A stretch of 64,000 nt of DNA, taken from NCBI GenBank assembly GCA_950106755.1, contig OX467089.1, positions 19,201,345 through 19,265,344 on the forward strand, read 5' to 3'. The notes below the pieces were generated by a model. That model was given only the letters and a program-made list of their open reading frames with translations, had not been told where the DNA came from and did not search any database. The position numbers and the translations under genes were made by a program. Every line of letters begins with the position of its first letter. Position 1 is the stretch's first letter. Origin of the DNA: Climacium dendroides. Lineage: Eukaryota > Streptophyta > Bryopsida > Hypnales > Climaciaceae. Shown piece after piece: positions 25,651 to 36,802 of the stretch.

Positions 25651-26508
25651 TATATAATTTTTTTTTTTTTAAATGCTCATCTAACAAACCAAAATTACCT
25701 ATATGTTTTAACTTTCAATATTGAGATTCCAACAACAAATTGAAGATTGATGACTACAAGTTAAGGCAATTGTATCCAAAATCCTAGTATAACTACTAGA
25801 AGCAAGTAAGTCATATAGTACTGATAGCTAATAATCTTGACAATTCAACAATTCCTATTCCTCAAAAAGATTTGGATGTAGGACTGCATAAACTTATAAA
25901 GTTGTTCTACCTATATGACAACATGACAAAAAAAACATGATATGTTTTGGATTCAATTAGTAAACATGAGAAAATAACATGATATGGTTGTAGTGGAGAG
26001 ATCATTGTTGATTTTTTAGAAAACTACTAGCAGTTGGCGCTTGCTTTGCTACACATTAACTATATTACTTTCATCAATATCTCATGTGATAAAATGTAGA
26101 TTAATAAAGTATGTATAATCTTTAAATGAAAATATTGACATCTTCATATAATATTCTTTGAAAATACACATATTGTACAATAGAAAGTAATAAAAGAAAA
26201 TCTTTATATCATAATTTTTCACAAAAAAAATCTTTGTGAACATGAAAACATTGCAAGGACACCACCACTTGATAAATTTCTTCACTCACAAATAATGATG
26301 ACTAAAATTGAAGAATTGAAATGCAAATTGTTAAATTGCAAAGACATTGTAAATATTTTGTTGTAGAATCCAAAATTGCTTCAATCTAACAAAGCTTCAA
26401 TTCATTTGGTAGTAAGAAAAGAACATTAAAATTGAGAACATTCAAAGCTTAAAAAATCATAGAATTGTGAAAGTAAAATGAAGTGTGAAGTCAAGAAATA
26501 TGAAACCT

Positions 26509-26619
26509 CCATAATATCACTGTACCTCTGTAATATCACATTTTAACATTGATATTACAGATGTGAAATGACCATTGAAACTCTATAATATCACACAGTG
26601 TAAAAATGTGATATTATGG
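26509..26619. mobile_element. MITE-like nested inverted repeat, 111 bp
   Basis: The outer arms are ccataatatcac (26,509 on) and gtgatattatgg (to 26,619). An inner perfect stem, tctgtaatatca/tgatattacaga, occupies 26,527-26,561, and further taatatcac copies lie between. It could fold as a compact multi-stem structure. No coding capacity. Confidence 0.6.
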
Positions 26620-27988
26620 AAGACCTTGTGATTTTAGTAGTATGAAATGTGAGTAAAAACAATAAGGTTCATTTAATTCAAAAGAGGGAAGTTTTATATA
26701 ATATGTAGGGCTAGTATAGGTCCATAGAATGCCTACATACTTTAATGTATATAAATTAAACTATGTAAAATCATCATGTATTAGAATTTTTTACTAATAT
26801 GTTAACCTTAACAAATAGGGGCCACGTAAATTTTTCATAATACGATGAGTATAAATAGGGACAAATAGTATAGATGATATAATGAATATAGTCAAGAAAA
26901 TGTACAATGAAGGTTAGTTGATTGAAATTGTGCGACAATACTAGTAGTGTATAGTATTAATAGTTAATTGATATCCAAAAATTTAAGTGTAAATATAAGA
27001 CATTGACCACAATTAGCAGAAATTGTCAAATTTCACAAATAGGAAGGTTTACCTTAATAGGTTCAATAGATTGAAAATTGTACAACATAAAGATAGAGTT
27101 TACAGTCCATTTAACTTTAATATTTGAAGTCATATGGACTTAAACACACTCATATTGAATGGGATGTTCATGAGATAGTTTCATCCCTCATTGCCTCAAG
27201 GGACCAAAAGTGACCTCACATAGTTTTATCAAAGTGCTGTAACTTTTGCATCCAATGTTTGAATTCTTTAAAAGTTGTTGGAAAGTTTGCACTCTCTTTT
27301 CTAGTTTGTGTGGTAAAATTTTCAAAACAATCCAAGTTGTAATGATTTTTTGGAAGCCAATCAAAGTTTGCAGGTTCAATTTGAGTTCACCAAACTACAT
27401 TTGAAGGCTGCAACTTTTGGGGCTTGTATCTCCTTCATCCAATGGTTGTTTTCAATGAAATTTGTTGTGTTATGTTTTTCTTGAAGTCTATTTATTGTAA
27501 TAAATTTTTCATTGTCAATTTAAGTTGTTTTGAATGTTTGAAAGCAATTCAAAGTTCAAAATTCCAACATTTTTGGATTACAATGAACTTTGGCGGCTTA
27601 TTTTTTCTTCATACAACATCCATTTTCATTAATTTGTTTTGGAAAGGTTTTTATTACTAGTCTAGTTCATGTGGCCAAAATTTCATATCAATCCAAGAAG
27701 TTATGAGTGAATGAGAAGCATTTTAGTAGAAAAAGCTTCAACCTTAGATGTATTTTGTGCAACTTTTCTTGCTATTTTTTTACATTTGAAAGCCATTTTG
27801 CATACACAATGAATCAATTAAATGATATTTTATTTCAACAATGTGTTTTATATGGTGGTTTTGAATCACTTTTTAGTTTAAAGTTTTCATTAGAGTAGGT
27901 TTAGAAATTGAACTAGACTAGTATTCAAAACCTTTCCAAATGTATTGCTAGGAAAATTTTAGCATCCTTTTTCAACACTAAATTATTA

Positions 27989-28138
27989 CACTACTAGAAA
28001 ATTTCATTTTTCTGTTGTTTTGGTCGCGTTGATCCGGTCAGAATCTGATAGAAATCTGTTGAAAGCAACAGATTTCTGTCAGATTTTGACCAAATCAACG
28101 CGACCAAAACAACAGAAAAATGAAATTTTCTAGTAGTG
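27989..28138. mobile_element. CACTA-type MITE, 150-bp near-complete hairpin
   Basis: The element begins cactactagaaaa and ends with its reverse complement, ttttctagtagtg. Nearly the whole length is one inverted repeat with arms of about 70 bp and a few mismatches (for example gatccggtcag against ctgac/ttgaccaaatc). The trinucleotide tta flanks both sides directly (27,986-27,988 and 28,139-28,141), as expected of the 3-bp duplication made by CACTA (En/Spm) transposases. Well-preserved arms suggest recent insertion. It has no transposase and so would be non-autonomous. Confidence 0.85.
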
Positions 28139-28214
28139 TTATAATCTTACAATCTATATAGTCAAATGCCTCCAAATTTGATTCATGTCCAATCTACAAC
28201 ACATACACTACAAA

Positions 28215-28979
28215 TACTAGTAGAAAAACAGTGACCATGTCAACAAAAAATTAATAAAAAAGTGTTGAGGGCGTTTGTATCCGTGGTCGCGTTGTCTTGG
28301 ACAGTACCTTACAAAAAATTGTTGTCAATTTTGTTATGGTGGTCAAATCAGAAAAATAATAATTCACTTTTAAATTTGCTCAATGAATGGCCGCCACATG
28401 GCAAGCCAAGAACCACCCCAATACAAACTGCCAAGTAGACCAAAAACAACACATAAACAAGACCAAAAATTAAACTTTACAATTTAATTAGAAGAAAGTT
28501 AGACTTTACAATTAATTTAAGAGACAAATTTCTTAGAACTTAATATTTGATGATAGAAAAGAGTTGGCTTTGATGATAGAAGAGTAGGGAAGACAATCTT
28601 TTTATAGAAATGGGATGGTGGAAAGTAGAACAAATCATATGGGATATGTGAATTAAGACTATGAATGATTCACATATCCCATATGGTTTGTTTTGACCTT
28701 TTATCACCCATTTGTATAAAAAACTTGTCTTTCCCTCTCTTACGTCACTAAAGTCACCTCTCTTATATCATCAACGTGTAAGAGGCATGTCTGCTTAACA
28801 AAAAAATATTAACTTTTTTGATGATTTGGACATTGTATTATTTGAATCAACAAAAATTCAGTGCCCATTTAGTTAGCTTGTTCAAATCAAGAAAAAATTG
28901 TTAAAACGGGTAATATAGTATCCCAACCAACAAAAAATTGTTAAATTTTTGTTGACTTGGACACTATTTTCTAATAGTG
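28215..28979. mobile_element. Non-autonomous CACTA-like element, about 765 bp
   Basis: The left end tactagtagaaaaacagtg, with gtcaacaaaaaattaa close inside, matches the reverse complement of the right end, cactattagaaaatagtg with gtcaacaaaaatttaa inside. The termini resemble those of the 150-bp element 76 bp to the left. A long internal palindrome lies at 28,587-28,735. I see no transposase and no certain target-site duplication. Confidence 0.65.
28587..28735. repeat. Long internal palindrome
   Basis: The arms (gggaagacaa... and its imperfect reverse complement ending ...gtctttccc) pair over about 65 bp each side of a centre near 28,661. The innermost stretch, catatgggatatgtgaat, is nearly perfect. 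The transcript would fold into a long hairpin. Confidence 0.8.
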
Positions 28980-31117
28980 AAGATTGTATGGTTGAGATTT
29001 CTAACTTAGTGACATTTTGAACTATAACGCTTTAAAAGCAATGATGTTGTTGAACTCAAACAAGCCTTAGGCAATGTGGGGATTCTTAGGTATTCAATGG
29101 TAAACTTGTCATTAAAAACTACCACTTGGTGAATGGCACTCGAATTGAATTGATTGTTGTTGGTTTCATAGTGTATATTCTAAACGTGTATTTAGTTGAA
29201 AGAATGAAAATTTTGTGAAAAAAGACAGAGGCAAGAAAAAATTAGACACTTAAATTTTATATATAAGATAGCCTCACTTAAAAAAACCTATGAATGAATT
29301 TACAAAAAATTGTAGGAAATTGGAAATATGCCTCTTATAGCTTTGTATATTAGAAAGCAGTCATCTTAAATACAATAATTAAAGTAAATAGTCCCGTCCC
29401 ACATCAAATATCCTTGTAACTCACTAAACTTAGGTGTATACCTTAATTCCTACAGGCCTAGAAGTGTTTGAGTATAGTTCTTGTTTTCTTAATTAGCTCT
29501 TATAACAAGCATAGTTCCACAATTGAAATGAAAGAAGAGCTTCATAGCTTTTGCATGGAAAAAGATCAACAAAATTGCACAATCTTTGGAATAATGCCAC
29601 CATTGACTAGAGTGATGAAAGATGTTCAATTAGACAACACTTTGTACTAACATATATTGAAATCAAAATGTTCAAATCAAAATGTTCAAATCAAAATGTT
29701 CAAAAGTGCTTTAAAAAATTTGAATTTTTCCTTATAGATACATATCATCATAATATTGATGCATAATTTTTTCAAATCATTTTGAGGTGTGGAAAAAAAT
29801 ATAATGATGCCAAATGACAACCCGTAGTGCCTTCTCTATGCTCAAAAAAGTCACAAAAAATTGCACACTTGATCATTTCTCAATTGGATTGTTCCAACAA
29901 AGTCAACAGAAAAATCATCTAGCATCTCTTTATTGTTCATGAACTACTAGTGAGGTTTGAATTTCAAATTTTCTACAAATGTAGTTGCAGTAGCCATGTG
30001 GTGACTTTATAGCCTTTTAGGGGTTAAATTACAAGGAATGATCTTTATAAAGATTTGAATTGAATTCAATCAATATGTAAAAGAGTGATGGGTCTATAGT
30101 AGATTGTATCTATTATTGAACTAGTGAAGTTTTATATTTTCTCATTAGCAAGTGAAAGGAGATTTCAATGCACAAAAGACTATATCATTTGAATGCTGCA
30201 TGCAAAAGTTATGAAGAGTCAAAGTCTTCTTAGTAGATATTCTTAATTCCTAATGTTCTTTTATATTTAGACTAAGGCCCAAAACTCCTTCAAAATACTC
30301 ACATCTAAAATAAGATTAAATTCTTCATCTATATTTATTTTTTACCAAATTCAACTAAGTATATCTTTAGTTAATTTTGTTCAAGCTCATCATCTTAAAT
30401 GAATATTCCCACCAATTGCAAGTTCAATGTACCTAAACTTCAAAATATAGTTTTTTTAGCATTCCAAAAAGTAAAGTTTTGTCTTTCAACTTTTTTATAA
30501 AAAAATAGATATGTCCCAATTGAGGAGTGTTAATTTCAATAGTGAGAACGTTTTAGTAAATAATCAATACACATTATTTTTGTTTTCATTTGATAATTTT
30601 TGAAACTAAGTGCAAAAGACAAGATTATATATTTATTCTACCTTCATTGCTGGCAAAAAAAACTTTTATAAATTTCATTTCATTATTTGGATTTGAATGA
30701 TTCAAACTTTTTTTACTAGGTATCAATTTATAGAATCTCCAAAAATTAATTAATATTTTTTCACAATATATTTTTAATTTGCTATCCAATTTAACATTGA
30801 AATAAATAAATAAAACTTCTAACTTTTGCAATATTTATCATAATGATTGATGTAAAACAAAGCCTTCACAAGTAGATTAGGATGATTAACACCATTTTAA
30901 AATGTCTTGCAAAAATTTCAATTTATGAAGCCAATAGAGGCTACTTAAGTTTTCAAAAGCCTAAAGTTAGTTTATTGGATCTTTGGACATTAAACTTCTT
31001 TTTGCAAAAATAGGTACATATGGATTTAGAAAATGTACATGTTAGAAGCATCTAATCAAATGGGTCATTTAGGTACTTAGTGCTTTTGGATGTTCCTACT
31101 TTATATGGCAACATCAC

Positions 31118-31518
31118 TAGTATATGAGCCTAAAAATGCAAGCCTATGAGCCTTGAGCCTAAATATAAGTAATTATCCTATAACTATTAAAGGTGCCTAT
31201 AACATACATACCTATAATAGAAAGTACCTTGTAACTATGGAAGGTGCTTATAACATAAATACTTATAATATAGGTACCTATAATATAAATGTTCTTTAAC
31301 TAAAAAAGGTGCTGTAACATATACACTTATAATATAGGCATCTATAATATAAATATCTCATAACCATGGAAGGTGTGTATAACATGGGTACCTATAACAT
31401 AGACATTTATAATATAAATATTCTATAATTGTAGAAGGTGCCTATAACATAGGTATCTATAATATAAGAGCCTAACTTCTTAGGCTCATGAATTCAAGAT
31501 TCTTAGCTCACATACTAA
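31118..31518. mobile_element. Inverted-repeat element with tandem acctataa core
   Basis: The left end tagtatatgagcctaaaaat mirrors the right end (reverse complement ttagtatgtgagctaagaat). Between them are four or five diverged copies, about 80 bp each, of a unit containing ggaaggtgc, cctataacata and cttataatata. A related structure lies at 20,540-20,870. Confidence 0.5.
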
Positions 31519-33639
31519 CAATTGTGAACTAAAATTTTATGAATCATCTCAATAATCAAACATGGTTCCAATTATTGATTTTGTAATGTCAATATATATT
31601 CTAGATCTTTTGAGTATTTTTTTTGTATTTTTGTACCTATATAATACCTAATTCAATATTATCAAATTAGATATAAAAGAAGGTTTATTTTTTGAAGCTT
31701 CAAACATTAACTTGGATGAATGAGAATTTATTAGGACAAAGCATCACCTAGGGCACTTTGCTTATTATCAAGAATAATTATGGACATAGGAGCTCTTAGG
31801 TTAAATTGTCTAACTTTTGTGGGATTTTGTTAAAAGTATAAAGAGTTGGTTTGATTCTTTGAGTATGCATTTTTTGGACACCAATGGATAAACTATGAAT
31901 TTTCAAACTACTCAAAATATGTACTTAAAATTAACCTTAGGCTTTGAAACATAGAAATTGATATTTTAACCAAAAATTTTAAAAGTCAATTTTAGAAATA
32001 GGTTATAAATGAGCATGTAGAACTTAATTTACACTTTAAATCTTTTAATCACGCATTTAAGTATGGTTTCTATTATTTAATTATTTAAATTATTGTTGGA
32101 TATTGTTGGAAATTTAAAGAGGATTGTAGATTCTCTTAGCTTGTATTTTATGAAATCATATACAAAATCTATGGATTTTCAAAAGATTGATTGTTGGTGC
32201 ACTCCATGTCAATCCTAGGTTCTCTCATGATTATAGAATTTTTTATTTAACAAGAATGTAGATGAGGCATTTTAGTATTATAGACAAAACTAGATTAATT
32301 TACATTGGCATGGAAATTTTTAAAAGCATCATCAAAAGTAATAATTTACTTATGGAGATATTAGACTCCTACAAATATAACCCAAGGGATTTTTATAATT
32401 ATTCTTAACAAATAAGAGGGAGTTGCATCTAATTCAAGTTTCATATTTTTAGGCCCTTTAAAAATGCTTATTGATATTCAAATTAAGCATTAAATAAGCG
32501 CCTATTTGCATTTATAGAAGATGGCAAAAACAATTCGCTACTTGTCAAAAATTTCATGAATCTTTAGAGACTTACACTCTCAATGACTTTCATAAACCTT
32601 GATGATGAATAGAGTACCTTAAATCAATGTTTTGTGCAAATACCTTCTTGTTCATCCAAAAGAACACTTTAATCTATAAAAATAGCCTTTTTTTAAGACT
32701 AATATGATGAAATTAGTGACCTTTGAACAAAGGCATGTGAGCAATAATGTGCAAAATTTCAAAAAACATTTAATCTTTTCACCATCTTCTATAGAGAAGT
32801 TGATAAAATCGCAATAAGAAGTTTTAACACTATTTGCAACAAATGTGTTCAAACATCACCTATAGAAGAAGATACCATTTCAACTTTTAGTACTTTGTAA
32901 TAGGTTATATATGCCATACTAACCACGTTGTGAATTAGACTTAAATTAAAAGTGAGAATGTACCATTTCATTGTTTGAATGACCCCTCAAAAGTATTGTT
33001 TCTCCAAAAACTAAATCTAAAAGAGTACGCCAAAGAAATATAAAGATAAAAATACTACTTTTAGAAAGCTATGTTAACCCATAAATGATGTTGTAGCCAT
33101 TTTTTGCCCGATGAATGACAAAGAATCCTTCTATATGGGACAAAAGTGCAACTATTCATCCTCCAAATGTTTTGTGAAATGGGAAGTCTTCTATAATAGT
33201 TTGACTTCCAATGCCTACTTTTGGATTTTTTTTAAACCAATGATTTTCAAAACACCCAAATGGATGATTTTCATAGTCACTAGTCCATCCATTAAGGGTT
33301 ATATAATTGTGACTCCTCTGTAACATTTATATCATTGATCTAAGCAAAGTATTTTTTTTCCCTAGTTTCCAACAATATACAATTTGTTTGGATTCTAGAA
33401 GAATTATATAGTGTATACCAGCCATTCACTACACACATCCAAAAACCAAACAATAATCATTGCTAATTACCACACAATAACCGCATGATTCAACAACCAA
33501 TTAAATTGTGATGGGAACAAAATTTTGAATCACCGTCCAATGCCTACACAATAAAAAGCTGCAAGGAATTTTTAATTAGATTTGAGGTGCATCCCCTTCA
33601 AATTGCAATAAAATTTGTAAGAATAAATTTTTTTTCATT

Positions 33640-34271
33640 TTATTTTTCAAAGGTAAATTTTAACATGACATTTAACCTCTAAAGGACCAAAAGGCATTTT
33701 TTGGCAACATAGCAATTTGGGGTAGCGTACTATGAATGGAGTTTTTATTGATTTTTTCTTTCAAATTTTCACCCAACATGTGCCTAAGGAGTAGCTTTAA
33801 GGCTCAACAATTTTCATAACTTTTGACTATATGGTCTAATAGTTATTATATGATATGTCATTTTCTGCAGTTGGCGGGCAACTCGGGCAACGAAAGAAAT
33901 TTCTTTTAAAATCATTTTTTTAAGAAAAGAAAATTTAAAATTGGTTCTCTAGATTTATATATACTTGGAAAGCTTAAATCATTCCATTACAATTAATGAA
34001 ATGAAAGTTATGAGGAGTTTTTTTTAGCTTGAGGTAGTTTATTGGCAGTTATAGATTTTTTACTCTCAAATAAACTTTGAAGTCCTTTATTTAGTTCAAT
34101 TTTCAATATCTTTGAAAAAAATAAAAACCTTAGGTGTAGATTGTTTATTACAATATTACAACTATTGGGATTGGCATCTTTCAATTCCATAAATTAATTG
34201 TTAACAATTTAGTGTTTTGAATCATTCTCTACTTCTTTCTATTTATTATTTTTTTCCTATATGTTGTACAA
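33640..34271 (+). repeat. Dispersed repeat, copy B, left part
   Basis: Aligns in direct orientation with the first part of copy A (10,890-11,444), sharing ggagtagctttaag and gaaatgaaagttatgagga. It is broken at 34,271 by an 870-bp element and resumes at 35,150. Confidence 0.8.
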
Positions 34272-35141
34272 TAAGGTCTAGTTCATTTACGAACTACTCA
34301 TTTGTGCCCTTCCAATTTCTATTTCAAAGTAAAGGAAAAAAATAGAATTTTTCATCTTGCATTATTAACACCCAATTCTAATACAATCCCAATCAAGCAT
34401 ACCTAATTTTAGTTTAAAAAAATCAAAATTTTATTTTTGGTGAATTTTTGAAGTCAATTTTCAAAGTTTTACATAATATTTATTGAAAAAAAAAATTGTG
34501 ATGAATTTTTTAATTTCAATTGCATAGATATGTAGGGAACATCTATATGCACATCTTTCAAATTAAAAAACACCCCATCAACAAAAATACAAGCTCCTAG
34601 TAAGAGTTCAATATGAAGCATTATATGATGAAACTTTGTGAAATAGATGTCTCTATATTTTAACTAGATTTTGGCAATATAATTGTACCATCATGCTTAA
34701 ATGTCCCTAATTAGTTACCACATGAGGGGCAAATAGAAAAATCCAATTATAATAAAGAGATATCGATTTTTACCACATTTGGGCATTGTCACCCAACATT
34801 GAAATCTGTATAGAAGAAATTGTAAAACTTTTTTGGAGATGCTTGCCTAGGAAAATATGTGCATATGGATGTTCCCTACACATATCTACATTCGAACTTA
34901 AAAAATTCACCACCAATTGCTTGCAATAAAATATCATTTAATATAAAACCATGGAAATTGGCTTGAAAATTTTACTAGAAATAAAATTTTGCTTTCCCAA
35001 AACCAAAATTTGGTAGGCTTGAGTGGGATTGCGTAAGGATGACGTGATAATTATATTTACCAAAATATACCAATTATACTCCACGTACATAAAAAAGTTT
35101 GAATGACTAAAAGAGGCAATTTGTAAATGAAATAGACCTTA
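34272..35141. mobile_element. hAT-like non-autonomous DNA transposon, 870 bp
   Basis: The termini are inverted: taaggtcta(g)ttcatttac on the left, and the reverse complement of the right end reads taaggtcta(t)ttcatttac. The element interrupts a dispersed repeat whose uninterrupted copy lies at 10,890-11,750. The flanks ttgtacaa (34,264-34,271) and ctatacaa (35,142-35,149) look like a decayed 8-bp target-site duplication, matching ttgtaaaa once at the empty site. An 8-bp duplication points to the hAT superfamily, but no transposase is present to confirm it. Confidence 0.75.
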
Positions 35142-35149
35142 CTATACAA

Positions 35150-35520
35150 CTCCAAATAGTCTAAATTTTTTCAAGCATGTAGCCGACTTGCCTTGAAGAA
35201 TGAATCCAAAGAGTAACCACCATTTTGGACATCTTTTCATAAAATGTGACCTTGTGAAGTGCAGCTGCCCAGCTTTTTGCAGGGACAAAAGAAAGATTTT
35301 TGCCACTTTAAACGCTAATATCTTGCAATCTACGTGGTGGAAATTTCTGAAATTTCTACCGCTTCTTCACAAACCACTGTACTACAAGATTCTATGGTTA
35401 GATGTGCCAAAAAAATGTTTTTTTGTCAAAAATTTGGTACTTGTACTAGAAATGCAAGTTTTAAAGTATTTTTGGTGAAAACATCGTCAAAAACCTTCTA
35501 GGGGTTTAATAATGGCGCCA
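35150..35520 (+). repeat. Dispersed repeat, copy B, right part
   Basis: Continuation of the repeat after the 870-bp insertion. tcaagcatgtag and cttgaagaatgaat align with about 11,468-11,500. Past 35,390 it also shares ttctatggttagatgt-type sequence with 52,150-52,270, which links it to the inverted pair at 41.7 and 51.6 kb. Confidence 0.7.
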
Positions 35521-35640
35521 AATTTCAAAACATGCAAGTCTCCATATTTATGTGGAGAAGGATTTGAATTTTGTTTGTGTGGTGATTGGTAAGTTTACTA
35601 TACTTGGATGAAGTACATCTTTCAAGCCAAATTCGTCATC

Positions 35641-36802
35641 ATCCACCATCCTCATCCACCTAGGGTTTAGGATCTCGAGAAACGCGATTCCCGGCGCACG
35701 AATCGCCGACACCTCTGTCCTTTCCGGTTTTCAAATCCATCGGGCTCTGCTAAAAGATTTGGTGCCTCTTGTAATTGTCTTCTACGGTAACTTCCGCCTT
35801 CATTTCCAGCAGATCTCTTTTAGAAGCAAAGGGAGCGGACTTTATGGTCCTTTGCAGTTGAATTTTTAAGAATTTTTAAGAATTTTTTTTTCTCTCTTTT
35901 GAGTGGGGGTGTTGAACAAACGGTCAGGAATTGGCGGTTGATCTCGTTGCAAACCAGGGGTGACCTATGACAAATTGCAACCCCGGACTTAAGGGGACAG
36001 GCAACCACATTTGAAACCACATTTGAAACCACGAAGAAAAACCAAACTGGAAAAGAACCAAAGTCACAGGCATCCGTTGATGCTGATCGCTGTCTACTTA
36101 ATGGAAAATCTGTCACCCTCAATCTTAGCTTCTTTCCAAGCACTGGCTCGGATCCGCGCTAGAACTGGACCAAAGCAAATCCATCTCCATCCTCAGCTCC
36201 AGTGTGTTTGTGTTATTCACAAATCGAAGCTTCTTCACGAGCTATCTAGGTTGATTCCTTGATCTTTCCGCTTTGATATTTGCAGCTCCCCCGTCACACG
36301 TGACTGCTCCCACGTTACTCTTGACTTTACAGATCCAGTGCGTTGAGATTGGGAACCCTTGGACTTCGTGCCACTTGTATGGTGGTGTCTGGCTGCTTTT
36401 TGCGTGGTGCGATCGCATTCTTGTTTTCGGTAGTATAATTCTAGTTGTATGGAGCTCAGGCACTCTCGTCGTCATTGTACTCTTCGTGATACTGTCAGGT
36501 CAACCAACTAGAATGATGTTGATGAAAGCCTCGTCTTCGTTTCTGACTGTTGTTTCGAGGGTTTGTTCGATGTGGAATGTAGCTTCGAGATCGTACGTTT
36601 TGTTGTTGTCGCTCTGTGTTGTGTTTTGAGGTAGTGTGGTTCGTTAGTTGGTGATTGGTCGATGTGAAACCGACTTAGATCTCGGACTGGATTTGGGTAA
36701 GGTGAGAGAGAACCCCTAAGGTGAGAGATTCGCTACTTGGACTGACTTGTGGCGGTACATGTGCAGCCATAGCCGGATTTTGAACATTAACAAGCAATTG
36801 AA
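35641..36802 (+). other. Promoter and leader region of the SEC14-like gene
   Basis: GC rises clearly from about 35,640. The stretch contains tagggtttagg near 35,662, a G-box at 36,297-36,302 and several possible donor and acceptor sites, so a spliced 5' leader is plausible. Open frames here (for example 36,011-36,262 and 36,273-36,629) have no resemblance to any protein and are followed by the real start codon at 36,803. Confidence 0.5.
36297..36302. promoter_or_regulatory. G-box (CACGTG) upstream of the SEC14-like gene
   Basis: The core CACGTG lies in the context tcacacgtgact, about 500 bp before the start codon. ACGT-core elements respond to bZIP factors (ABA and light signalling) in plants. 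Motif evidence only. Confidence 0.35.

Larger units (their letters stand above)
25651..35640. other. AT-rich gene-free block with small transposons
   Basis: No convincing gene in about 10 kb. The block holds several inverted-repeat elements annotated separately (26.5, 28.0, 28.2-29.0, 31.1-31.5 and 34.3-35.1 kb), a short triplicated 14-mer at about 29,660-29,703, and old dispersed repeats. Confidence 0.6.

Noticed and set aside
28020..28110. The 150-bp hairpin read as a microRNA gene
   Set aside because: The CACTA ends and the tta duplication explain the inverted repeat as a MITE; small RNA data would be needed to claim more.
36011..36629. Two open frames upstream of the SEC14-like gene
   Set aside because: The translations look random, and the region fits a GC-rich leader or promoter.
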